In this document: in pieces, positions 1 to 7,059 of the stretch
Layout: every line of letters starts with the position of its first letter
Numbering within the stretch: the first letter of the stretch is position 1
NCBI GenBank assembly: GCA_937952345.1
Contig: CALFYN010000178.1
Location: 1 to 10,019, forward strand
DNA length: 10,019 bases
Direction: 5' to 3'
Source: an uncultured Acidobacteriota bacterium
Lineage (GTDB): Bacteria; Acidobacteriota; Terriglobia; Bryobacterales; Bryobacteraceae
The notes under the pieces: generated by a model
What the model saw: only the letters and a program-made list of their open reading frames with translations
Told to the model about the DNA's origin: nothing
Database searches by the model: none
Translations under genes and position numbers: made by a program

Positions 1-2105
1 AGCTTTCCCGATCCTCCTTCAAACGAGGGCTGGGCAAATTGCTCGATCAGTTGGATTCCCGCCGCGGTGTTTACTTCTCCTCCGGATACGAATACCCGGG
101 GCGCTACTCGCGTTGGGACATTGCCGCCAATTGCCCGCCGCTCGAAATCGTCGGCTACGAACGCCGCCTCGAATTCCGCCCGCTCAACGAGCGTGGCGAA
201 GCGCTCTGCCGCATGCTGGAGCCTGTGCTTGCGGCGCATCCCGATTGGGAGAGCTTCACCTCCGAAGAGGGCGTGCTGCGCGGCACCTTGAAGCCGCTCG
301 CCGGCTTTTTCTCCGAAGAAGAACGCAGCCGGCAACCTTCTCCTTTCTCGATCCTCAGGGCTTTGATCGAAGAGTTCCGCCACGCCGAAGAGAGCCGCCT
401 GTTTCTGGCCGGCGCTTTCGGCTACGATCTGCTGCTGCAGTTTGATCCCATCGAACTGAAACTGCCGCGCGAGCAGACCAAGACGCTGCACCTGTTCCTC
501 TGCGACGACATCTATTTCATGGATCGCAAGAAGGAAGTGATCGAGCATTACTCGTTCGACTTCGCGCACGGCCTCAACACCACCGCCGGGCTGCCGCGCA
601 CCTCCGCCGCCATTGCGCCGCCTACCCGGCGCGCACCGTGCGAGATCGAATCCGACCATACGCCCGAAGAATACATGGCGAACGTCGAGACCGTGCGCGA
701 AGGCATGCGCCAGGGCGATTATTACGAAGTCGTGCTGCGCCAGACCTTCCGCACGCATTACAGCGGCCGCGCCACGCAGTTGTTCCGCCGTATCCAGAAG
801 CTCAGCCCCAGCCCGTACGAATTCTGCCTCCAGTTCGGCGATGAACAATTGGTGGGCGCATCGCCGGAAATGTTCGTACGCGTCGAAGGATCGCGCATCG
901 AAACGTGTCCGATTTCCGGCACGGCGCGGCGCACCGGCGACCCCATGCGCGACGCCGACGCCATCCGCGAATTACTCGCCTCGGCGAAAGAAGAATCCGA
1001 GCTCACCATGTGCACGGACGTGGACCGCAATGACAAATCGCGCGTCTGCCTGCCGGGCTCGGTGAAAGTGATCGGGCGGCGGCTGATTGAATCCTACGCC
1101 GGATTGTTCCACACGGTGGATCACGTCGAAGGCACGCTCGCGCCGCAGTTTGATTCGCTCGATGCTTTCCTTACGCACATGTGGGCAGTGACGGTCATCG
1201 GAGCCCCCAAACGCGCGGCATCGCAGGCCGTCGAGAACCTGGAAAAATCGGCGCGCGGCTGGTATGGCGGCGCGGTGGGCATGCTGTCGCTGAACGGCGA
1301 TATCAATACGGGCATTCTCATTCGCACGACGTATCTGCGCGACGGCATCGCCGAATATCCGGCGGGCGCAACCATTCTCTACGATTCCATCGCCGAAAAC
1401 GAAGAACGGGAAACGCGCCTCAAGGCGACGCATTTCTTCAAAGCTTTGGAAATGCCCAAGACCGCGCAGGCGCCCGCCGTGCATACGGGGGCCGGGCTCA
1501 GCGGCGGCAGCGGCGTGAAAATGCTGCTGGTCGACAACGACGATTGCTTCATCCACACGCTGGCCAACTACGCGCGGCAGACGGGCGCGGAAGTAGTGAC
1601 GTACCGCTCCGGCTTCCCCCTGGAGATGATCGAGAAGCTTGCCCCGAGCCTGGTTCTGATTTCACCGGGACCGGGCCGTCCGTCCGATTTCGGCGTGCCC
1701 GACCTGGTGCGCTACGGGGCGCGGCTCGGCGTTCCGATGTTCGGCGTCTGCCTCGGGCTGCAAGGCATTGTCGAAGCCTTCGGCGGCGAACTCGGTGTGC
1801 TGCCGTATCCCATGCACGGCAAGCCCTCCACCATTCATCACCGCAATCAAGGCGTCTTCGAAGGGCTGCCCGCGCAGTTCCGCGTGGGCCGTTATCATTC
1901 GCTCTATGCGCTGCCGCCGAAGCTGCCGGCCGTGCTGGAAGTGACGGCGGAATCGGAAGACGGCATCATCATGGGGGTGCGTCACCGCGATCTTCCCATC
2001 GAGGCGGTGCAGTTTCATCCCGAATCGATGCTCACGATGGAAGGCGAATGCGGGCTGATGCTGATGCAGAAAGTGGTGAAGCTCTACGGGCACGCAAAGG
2101 TGTAG
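1..2105 (+). CDS. trpE(G): Anthranilate synthase, fused TrpE-TrpG (rhizobial TrpE(G) type), 5' end cut by window
   Basis: Catalyses chorismate + glutamine to anthranilate, the first committed step of tryptophan synthesis, in the cytoplasm. The reading frame is open to the first full codon (position 3) with no stop, so the true start lies outside; the TTG at 39 is in-frame but sits inside the conserved N-terminal region. Visible: an FSSGYEYPGRYSRWD segment near the N-terminus, typical of rhizobial TrpE(G); chorismate-binding motifs SGTARR, DVDRNDKSR and GAPKR (1200-1214) and WYGGAVGM; a Gly-rich linker around 1480-1515; then a class I glutamine amidotransferase domain with SPGPG, nucleophile Cys in GVCLGLQ (codon 1749-1751), RYHSLYAL, and the His/Glu of FHPES (codons 2016 and 2022). 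About 700 residues are visible; the family has roughly 720-730, so about 30-40 residues are missing. PhzE-type ADIC synthase or PabB-type are less likely given the near-continuous TrpE(G) similarity. The stop abuts the next gene. Confidence 0.95.
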   Translation, partial: LSRSSFKRGLGKLLDQLDSRRGVYFSSGYEYPGRYSRWDIAANCPPLEIVGYERRLEFRPLNERGEALCRMLEPVLAAHPDWESFTSEEGVLRGTLKPLAGFFSEEERSRQPSPFSILRALIEEFRHAEESRLFLAGAFGYDLLLQFDPIELKLPREQTKTLHLFLCDDIYFMDRKKEVIEHYSFDFAHGLNTTAGLPRTSAAIAPPTRRAPCEIESDHTPEEYMANVETVREGMRQGDYYEVVLRQTFRTHYSGRATQLFRRIQKLSPSPYEFCLQFGDEQLVGASPEMFVRVEGSRIETCPISGTARRTGDPMRDADAIRELLASAKEESELTMCTDVDRNDKSRVCLPGSVKVIGRRLIESYAGLFHTVDHVEGTLAPQFDSLDAFLTHMWAVTVIGAPKRAASQAVENLEKSARGWYGGAVGMLSLNGDINTGILIRTTYLRDGIAEYPAGATILYDSIAENEERETRLKATHFFKALEMPKTAQAPAVHTGAGLSGGSGVKMLLVDNDDCFIHTLANYARQTGAEVVTYRSGFPLEMIEKLAPSLVLISPGPGRPSDFGVPDLVRYGARLGVPMFGVCLGLQGIVEAFGGELGVLPYPMHGKPSTIHHRNQGVFEGLPAQFRVGRYHSLYALPPKLPAVLEVTAESEDGIIMGVRHRDLPIEAVQFHPESMLTMEGECGLMLMQKVVKLYGHAKV
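2096..2100 (+). promoter_or_regulatory. Shine-Dalgarno for the 115-residue membrane protein
   Basis: AAAGG inside the last codons of the anthranilate synthase gene, 5 bases before the ATG at 2106. With the TAG stop directly touching the ATG, this suggests translational coupling. Confidence 0.5.
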
Positions 2106-2453
2106 ATGGGCAAGCTGCAGAAACCGCTGATCGCGCTGGGCTCGGTGGCTTTCACGTGCGTTTTTTTCATCAACTACTGCAACCTGGTGTATCAATGCGG
2201 CTGCACGTTCCTGTGGAGCGGCGCGGCCGTGCACTGCAACATCCACCATGGCCCGAAGCACTGCCCGTGGTGCAGCATCGGCGATGGCGCTTACCTGGTG
2301 CTGTTATTTCTGATCATCCCGCAGATCGCCATCAGTTTCTGGCCCGCGCCCTGGAAGTGGTGGGCGCGCCTGTCCTGCGCGCTGGCCGCATTTCCCGTGG
2401 CGGGGATCATTCCCGCCGTAACCCTTGGCATATGGCATGGGTACTGGAACTAA
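2106..2453 (+). CDS. Cysteine/histidine-rich small integral membrane protein, unknown function
   Basis: 115 residues, family not recognised. The start ATG immediately follows the stop of the anthranilate synthase gene and has an AAAGG 5 bases upstream. The predicted order is a short basic N-terminus, a hydrophobic segment at about residues 8-28, a Cys/His cluster at about 29-59 (Cys-x-Cys, then His-Cys-x-x-His-His, then Cys-Pro-Trp-Cys), and two hydrophobic segments at about 60-80 and 86-108. The Cys-Pro-Trp-Cys and Cys-x-Cys could bind metal or do thiol chemistry, but that is inference only. No catalytic signature of tryptophan or hopanoid enzymes is present. Its codon choice and GC match its neighbours and it is tightly coupled to them, so it is very likely a real gene. 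Confidence 0.8.
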   Translation: MGKLQKPLIALGSVAFTCVFFINYCNLVYQCGCTFLWSGAAVHCNIHHGPKHCPWCSIGDGAYLVLLFLIIPQIAISFWPAPWKWWARLSCALAAFPVAGIIPAVTLGIWHGYWN

Positions 2454-2488
2454 ACACCCTTGTGAGATAGCATGCGACCCGCCATACT

Positions 2489-2495
2489 GGAAGAG
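2489..2495 (+). promoter_or_regulatory. Shine-Dalgarno for the 34-residue microprotein
   Basis: GGAAGAG, 4 bases before the ATG at 2500. It supports translation of the short reading frame there. A weak promoter-like pair (TTGTGA at 2460-2465 and CATACT at 2483-2488, 17 apart) lies just before it, but that would place the transcript start inside this site, so the two readings conflict and I favour the ribosome site. Confidence 0.5.
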
Positions 2496-2499
2496 ACAA

Positions 2500-2604
2500 A
2501 TGGAACCGCTCGACATTCTGTTTCTCGCCATTGTGCTGTGGATCGCCTGGAAGCTCAGCGACGACAGCGACGGCGGCCGGCGTTCGCGCGTTCCCGTGCA
2601 GTAG
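2500..2604 (+). CDS. 34-residue single-pass membrane microprotein upstream of hpnE
   Basis: Reading frame ATG at 2500 to TAG at 2602-2604. The product has a short acidic start (Met-Glu-Pro-Leu-Asp), one hydrophobic helix at about residues 6-19 containing two tryptophans (ILFLAIVLWIAWKL), then a charged tail with Asp-Asp-Ser-Asp-Gly-Gly and an Arg cluster. A GGAAGAG site lies 4 bases upstream, and the stop is 3 bases before the hpnE ATG, so it fits the operon like its neighbours. Function unknown; a membrane anchor or assembly partner for a neighbouring product is possible but speculative. Its shortness means automated annotation may miss it. A chance reading frame cannot be excluded without homologues. 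Confidence 0.55.
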   Translation: MEPLDILFLAIVLWIAWKLSDDSDGGRRSRVPVQ

Positions 2605-2607
2605 CGC

Positions 2608-3924
2608 ATGTCTGAGCGCGTCGCCATCGCCGGAGGTGGCCTCGCGGGCCTGGCTGCCGCCGCCGCACTGGGGGAAGCCGGCTATCTTGTCGATCTCTAC
2701 GAATCGCGGCCTTTCCTGGGCGGCCGTGCTACGTCGTATCCTCTGCCTGCCAGCGACACCGGTGAAGTCATCGACAATTGCCAGCATATTCTGCTGCGCT
2801 GTTGCGTCAATCTGCTCGATTTTTATCGCCGCCTCGGCGTCCTGCGGGCCATCGAATTTCACAAGCAGTTTCACTTCATCGAACCGGGCGGCCGTACCTC
2901 CGTCATGCAGGCCGGCATGCTGCCCGCCCCGCTCCATTTCACCGGCTCCTTCCACGGTCTGCAATTCCTGACGCTGGCCGATAAGTTCGCCATCGCGAAA
3001 GCGCTGCTGGCAATTCGCTCCGAGCGTAAGACGCGCCGCGATCTCGACCGCATCACCATGCTCGACTGGCTGCGCGAAAAGCGCCAGACGCCGCAAGCCA
3101 TCGAGCGGTTCTGGCGGCAGATCCTGGTCAGCGCCATCAATGAAGAGCTGGACCGTATGGCCGCGCTGCACGGTTTCCAGGTGTTCTGGCTCGGCTTTCT
3201 GGCGGCGGCGAACACTTACGAAATGGGCATTCCGGCGATTCCGCTGGGCAGCCTTTACGGCGCCGAGTGCTGGGATAAGCTGCCCAATGTGCACATTCAC
3301 TTTCGTTCGCCCGTCGAAGAGATTCTGCATCGCGACGGCAGGGTGGAAGGGTTTCGCGTTCCCGGCGGCGTGGTGGCAGCCACGCATTATCTCTCGGCGC
3401 TGCCCTTTGAAAAGCTGCAGCCGCTGCTGCCCGATCTGAGCGTCGATTGGAGCCTGTTCACGCACTCGCCGATCACGGGGATTCATCTGTGGTTCGATCG
3501 CCCGGTGACTACGTTGCCGCACGGCACGCTGCTTGACCGCAATCTGCAATGGTTCTTCAACAAAGGCGAAGGCCGCTACCTGATGCTGGTGGTGAGCGCC
3601 TCGCGTGGCATGCTGGAAATGAGCCGCAACGACGTGCTGGAACTGGCGCTCACTGAGCTGCGGGAATTCCTGCCCGCCGCGCGCGAAGCCAAGGTCATCA
3701 AGGCGCACGTGGTGAAGGAAGTGCGCGCGACGTTTTCCGCTGCGCCCGGCCTCGAAGACAAGCGCCCGCTGGCGCGCACGCGCTTCGGCAACTTCTTCCT
3801 GGCCGGCGATTGGACGCGCTCGGGCTGGCCCGCCACCATGGAAGGGGCGGTGCGCAGCGGCTACCTTGCCGCCGAGGCCATCGCCTCCGCGCCGGGCCGT
3901 TTCCTGCTTCCCGACATCGCCTGA
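2608..3924 (+). CDS. hpnE: Hydroxysqualene dehydroxylase HpnE (squalene-associated FAD-dependent desaturase)
   Basis: 438 residues, the usual length for HpnE. The family uses FAD to convert hydroxysqualene to squalene, the last step of the HpnC-HpnD-HpnE route that supplies squalene for hopanoids at the membrane. Seen: an N-terminal dinucleotide-binding fold with GGGLAG at residues 9-14 and the acidic residue ending the second strand (E32), the amine-oxidase/desaturase GGRA motif at 38-41, an IDNCQHILLRCC segment at about 55-66 matching the HpnE signature around Asp-Asn-x-Gln-His, and a C-terminal FAD-contacting AGDWTRSGWPATMEGAVRSG at about 399-418. Phytoene-desaturase-like or general amine oxidase is the alternative, but the DN-QH segment and C-terminus favour HpnE. 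Start ATG at 2608 is 3 bases after the microprotein stop. hpnC, hpnD and shc are not in the window. Confidence 0.9.
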   Translation: MSERVAIAGGGLAGLAAAAALGEAGYLVDLYESRPFLGGRATSYPLPASDTGEVIDNCQHILLRCCVNLLDFYRRLGVLRAIEFHKQFHFIEPGGRTSVMQAGMLPAPLHFTGSFHGLQFLTLADKFAIAKALLAIRSERKTRRDLDRITMLDWLREKRQTPQAIERFWRQILVSAINEELDRMAALHGFQVFWLGFLAAANTYEMGIPAIPLGSLYGAECWDKLPNVHIHFRSPVEEILHRDGRVEGFRVPGGVVAATHYLSALPFEKLQPLLPDLSVDWSLFTHSPITGIHLWFDRPVTTLPHGTLLDRNLQWFFNKGEGRYLMLVVSASRGMLEMSRNDVLELALTELREFLPAAREAKVIKAHVVKEVRATFSAAPGLEDKRPLARTRFGNFFLAGDWTRSGWPATMEGAVRSGYLAAEAIASAPGRFLLPDIA

Positions 3925-3956
3925 CCGGCTTGCGATACGCTATCAACATTCCCACT

Positions 3957-6767
3957 ATGCGCAAGCACTACGTCATCAGTGCCCTACTGCTCACCGCCGC
4001 CGGATGCCAGCGCGTGAGCCAAGAAAAAGCCCGTTTCGAAGTTCCCGCCGGATTCACCGTCGAGACCGCCGCCCCCGGTGAAAAAACCGGCTCTCTGGTC
4101 GCCTTCACCTTCGACAGCCTCGGCCGCCCGGTGGTGTCCAAGGAGCGCGCCCATCCGACGATTCTGCTGGATGCCAAAAACGACGGCGTCTTTGAAGGCG
4201 AGAAGGTGTTCTCCGACAAAGTCACCGGCGCACAGGGGCTGTGGTTTGAAGGCCGCACGCTCTACGCCGTAGCAAAGGACACGGCTGAGGGCCAGGCCGG
4301 CCTGTATCGCATGGAAGACAAGGACGGCGACGATTCCGCCGATACCTTTGAGCTGATCAGCAAGTTTGAGCGTTCGATGGGCGAACACGGCCCGCACGAC
4401 ATTCGCCGCGCCCCCGATGGCTCTGTGACCATCATGCTCGGCAATCACACAGGGCCGCCGCCGGACAAGATCGATCCGCTGAGCCCGATGCGCAACTACG
4501 GCGAAGTGCAACTGCTCGAGCGCTACTGGGATGCGCGCGGCCACGCCAAGGGCATTCTCGCTCCCGGCGGCGTGCTGGTGCGCTGGAATCGCGACAGCAA
4601 CACGTTCACGCAGATCTTCGGCGGCATGCGCAACGCCTATAATCACGCCTATAACCGCGATGGCGAAGTCTTCACCTTCGACTCCGACATGGAATGGGAC
4701 ATCAACATGCCCTGGTATCGCCCGGTGCGTTCACTGCATGGCATCCCGGGCGGCGATTACGGCTGGCGCAGCGGCTCCGGCAAGCTGCCCAACGATTTCA
4801 TCGACACGCTGCCGCCGTTTCACGAAGCGGGCCGCGGCTCACCGGTCGGCGTCGAGTTCTATCACCACAACGTCTATCCGCAACGCTACTTCGATGCGTT
4901 TCTCGAAGCCGACTGGTCGCGCGGCCGCATTCTCGTTTCCTCGCCGCGCCGCGCCGGCGCCAGCTATCGCGTAGCCTCCGAACCCACCGAGTTCGTGCAC
5001 GGCGAGCCGCTGAACGTCACCGATGTCGAAGTTGGCCCCGATGGATTCGTCTACTTCACCATGGGCGGCCGCGATACGCAGGGCGGCTTCTACCGCATCC
5101 GCTACACGCCGGGCACGATCGAAAGCTGGTTCCGCGGCGCGGCGCCCAAAGGGATCCTCGCAGTCGTGCGCCAGCCGCAGCCGCTGTCCAGTTGGGGCCA
5201 CGCGGCGCTGCTCAAGGCCAAGGAATCGATGGGAGAAAGCTGGGCGCGGGAAATGCGGGATCTGGTGAAAGACCACGGAGCCACCACCGATGACCGCGTG
5301 CAGGCACTGCTGATTCTGGAGCGCATCGGGCCGCAACCCACCGTGGAGTTGCTCACCGAACTGGTGGAAGACCGCGATGCCAGCGTGCGCGCCGCGGCCG
5401 TTTATCTTGCCGGCATCCGGGTCTCGACGGAAACGAAGAAGCTCGCCGCCGGCGCCATCAAGGATCCCGATCCGCTGGTGCGCCGCCGCGCCGCCGAAGC
5501 ACTTGTCCGCCAGGGCCTCGATCCGGCCAAGGAGCCATGGGTCAGCGCCGACAACCTGCTCGCCTTGCTCGCCGATTCGGATCGCTTCGTGCGCTACGCC
5601 GCGCGCCTCGCGCTGGAGCGTGTGCCGCGCAATCAATGGGCGACGCCCGCCCTGGGGCTATCCGGCCGCACTGCCGCCATCGAGGCCGCAGTGGCGTTGA
5701 CGCGCACCGCCACCACCGCGGAAGACCTGGCGCCCATCCTCGCCCGCGAAATCGACCTGCTCCAGTCCGGCGACGGGGGTGTCGAGAACGAATTGCGCCT
5801 GCTGCGCGCCTTGCAACTCACCGCCATCGCCCACAAGGACGGCCTTCCCGCCGCCGCCCGCAAGCAGATCTTCGACGCCATTGCGCCGCGCTTTCCGGCG
5901 GCCTACGACCGGCTCAACGCTGAATACGCGCGCCTGCTCGCCTATACGCAACAGCCCGATGCCATCGGCGAGATTCTCGCCCAACTGCGCTCGGATGAAG
6001 AGAATCCGCAGTTGCAGATTCACTATGTCTACTGCCTCCGCGCCATCCCCAGCGGATGGACGAAGGAGCAGAAGCAGAAGCTGGTGGCGTGGTTCCCGAA
6101 AGCCTCCAAGTGGCGCGGCGGCGCCAGTTTCACCGGATTCATCAACTTCCTCTTCGATTCCTCTCTGGCGTTCATGGATGAGGAAGAAAAGAAGTACGCA
6201 TGGCTCCGCGTGCCCGAGTTCGCTCCGCTCAAGGAATCCGAGCGGCAATCGCGCGAAGGCAGCCCCAGCGTCATCGCCCGCCAGAAGGGCGTGCAGGCCT
6301 ACAGCCCGCAGGAAATCTTCGAATTCCAGATGTTCGACCCCATGACCACCAAAGCCAAGCCCGAGGCGGGCCGCAAGCTGTTCGAGGATGAATGCGCCAC
6401 CTGCCACCGCTTCGGCTCCATAGGCAAGGACTTCGGCCCCGACCTCACCACCCTCTCCAGCCGCTTCCAGAAGAAAGATATTCTCGAGGCGATTCTCTAC
6501 CCGTCGAAGTCGATCTCCGATCAATACCAAAGCTGGATCGTGGAAACCAAGGACGGCGACGCCATCAACGGACTTCTGGTTTCCGAGGACGATACGAAGA
6601 TGGTGCTGAAGACCGGCGAACAGCCGCGCCCCGTGGAAGTGTTGAAATCGAACGTGCGGTCGAAGCGGATCTCGAAGATCTCCATCATGCCGGAGAACAT
6701 CCTCGATGGATACGGCATGAATGAGATCAGCGGCCTCATGGCCTACCTGCTCTCACGGCCGCAGTAA
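3957..6767 (+). CDS. Lipoprotein with PVC-type beta-propeller dehydrogenase domain, HEAT repeats and C-terminal c-type haem domain
   Basis: 936 residues. I place the start at ATG 3957 because it gives a clean lipoprotein signal (MRKHYVISALLLTAAGC, lipidated Cys17); the frame is open further upstream into hpnE but that extension is not credible. Domain order: residues about 25-385, a six-bladed-propeller-like region resembling the Pirellula/Verrucomicrobium putative membrane-bound dehydrogenase N-terminal family (sorbosone/glucose dehydrogenase-like); about 445-562, HEAT-like helical repeats (VRAAAVYLAG, VRRRAAEAL, VRYAARLAL); a helical stretch; then about 800-936, a Pirellula/Verrucomicrobium-type haem-binding domain with CATCH at 813-817 and a likely distal Met in SIMPENILDG (Met911). 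It is expected to sit on the periplasmic side of a membrane and oxidise a sugar-like or alcohol substrate, passing electrons to the haem; the substrate is unknown. No Shine-Dalgarno is obvious before 3957. Confidence 0.88.
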   Translation: MRKHYVISALLLTAAGCQRVSQEKARFEVPAGFTVETAAPGEKTGSLVAFTFDSLGRPVVSKERAHPTILLDAKNDGVFEGEKVFSDKVTGAQGLWFEGRTLYAVAKDTAEGQAGLYRMEDKDGDDSADTFELISKFERSMGEHGPHDIRRAPDGSVTIMLGNHTGPPPDKIDPLSPMRNYGEVQLLERYWDARGHAKGILAPGGVLVRWNRDSNTFTQIFGGMRNAYNHAYNRDGEVFTFDSDMEWDINMPWYRPVRSLHGIPGGDYGWRSGSGKLPNDFIDTLPPFHEAGRGSPVGVEFYHHNVYPQRYFDAFLEADWSRGRILVSSPRRAGASYRVASEPTEFVHGEPLNVTDVEVGPDGFVYFTMGGRDTQGGFYRIRYTPGTIESWFRGAAPKGILAVVRQPQPLSSWGHAALLKAKESMGESWAREMRDLVKDHGATTDDRVQALLILERIGPQPTVELLTELVEDRDASVRAAAVYLAGIRVSTETKKLAAGAIKDPDPLVRRRAAEALVRQGLDPAKEPWVSADNLLALLADSDRFVRYAARLALERVPRNQWATPALGLSGRTAAIEAAVALTRTATTAEDLAPILAREIDLLQSGDGGVENELRLLRALQLTAIAHKDGLPAAARKQIFDAIAPRFPAAYDRLNAEYARLLAYTQQPDAIGEILAQLRSDEENPQLQIHYVYCLRAIPSGWTKEQKQKLVAWFPKASKWRGGASFTGFINFLFDSSLAFMDEEEKKYAWLRVPEFAPLKESERQSREGSPSVIARQKGVQAYSPQEIFEFQMFDPMTTKAKPEAGRKLFEDECATCHRFGSIGKDFGPDLTTLSSRFQKKDILEAILYPSKSISDQYQSWIVETKDGDAINGLLVSEDDTKMVLKTGEQPRPVEVLKSNVRSKRISKISIMPENILDGYGMNEISGLMAYLLSRPQ

Positions 6768-6780
6768 GCCATGCTCACCC

Positions 6781-6840
6781 GCGCGGAGGAAAAAATCCGC
6801 GCAAATGAGGGGAGAAATTGGCGCAAGTTCTTAATTTTTC
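6781..6840 (+). terminator. Terminator-like pair of hairpins after the lipoprotein gene
   Basis: First hairpin: GCGCGGA (6781-6787) pairs with TCCGCGC (6796-6802) around an 8-base A-rich loop, starting 13 bases after the stop. Second: GAAATTG (6814-6820) pairs with CAAGTTC (6824-6830) with one mismatch and a 3-base loop, and runs straight into TTAATTTTTC. The first is strong but lacks a T-run, the second is weak but has one. Confidence 0.4.
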
Positions 6841-6845
6841 TTAAT
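6828..6845 (+). repeat. Tandem direct repeat TTCTTAAT in an AT-rich island
   Basis: TTCTTAAT at 6828-6835 and again at 6838-6845, separated by TT (10-base period). It stands out in an otherwise GC-rich sequence and overlaps the T-rich tail of the putative terminator; it could alternatively be an upstream promoter element. Confidence 0.4.
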
Positions 6846-7020
6846 AGGGCAAACAGCGGCGCGGATCCGGGCGGGATTGCTGCGTGTTCGACAAGCCGCT
6901 GATTTCCAATAAGTTACGGAGGCATTCCGATAAGGGATTGACCCGATTCCAAGCCCTCAGCGATAACGCGGATATGGGAACCCCCGCAAATGAGAGTAGT
7001 AATACACCCCAATGCGGGTA
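6846..7020. other. Non-coding stretch with dyads, no convincing gene
   Basis: No reading frame here looks protein-like. Seen: a perfect 7-bp inverted repeat CAGCGGC (6854-6860) / GCCGCTG (6895-6901); a 6-bp GC-rich pair CCCGCA (6983-6988) / TGCGGG (7013-7018); a weak promoter-like TTGACC (6938-6943) with GATAAC (6962-6967), 18 bases apart; and a 10-base word CGCAAATGAG shared by 6800-6809 and 6985-6994. Probably the regulatory region of the following small gene; a small RNA is possible but unproven. Confidence 0.4.
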
Positions 7021-7050
7021 TTGTACTAGGAGTTCCAGTACTCACATAAT
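7021..7050 (+). promoter_or_regulatory. Candidate promoter with an overlapping palindromic operator
   Basis: TTGTAC (7021-7026) and CATAAT (7045-7050) are 18 bases apart. The spacer is filled by the near-palindrome GTACTAGGAGTTCCAGTAC (7023-7041; perfect GTACT/AGTAC outer arms, one inner mismatch and one wobble). An additional AGTA/TACT half-site pair lies at 6998-7001 and 7024-7027. Such placement is typical of a repressor site. A transcript start near 7057 would leave almost no leader before the ATG at 7060. Confidence 0.35.
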
Positions 7051-7059
7051 AGCCATACG

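Noticed and set aside
39..41. TTG as start of the anthranilate synthase
   Set aside because: Frame continues upstream to the window edge and the family has about 30-40 more residues before this point; the start is outside the window.
1181..2470. 429-codon open frame on the plus strand overlapping trpE(G) and the 115-residue gene
   Set aside because: Arg/Gly/Ala-rich out-of-frame translation with no domain; the overlapped frames have conserved motifs.
2407..3708. 433-codon open frame on the minus strand opposite hpnE
   Set aside because: It is antisense to a clear HpnE with intact motifs; composition is His/Gln/Arg-rich shadow translation typical of GC-rich DNA.
3810..3956. Upstream extension of the lipoprotein frame into hpnE
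   Set aside because: The first 49 residues would be Arg-rich shadow of hpnE and would bury a clean lipoprotein signal peptide starting at 3957.
5658..6530. 290-codon open frame on the minus strand inside the lipoprotein gene
   Set aside because: Antisense to recognised HEAT and haem domains; no motif of its own.
6985..6994. CGCAAATGAG word shared with 6800-6809 as a possible repeat element
   Set aside because: Only two short copies without flanking similarity; could be chance.
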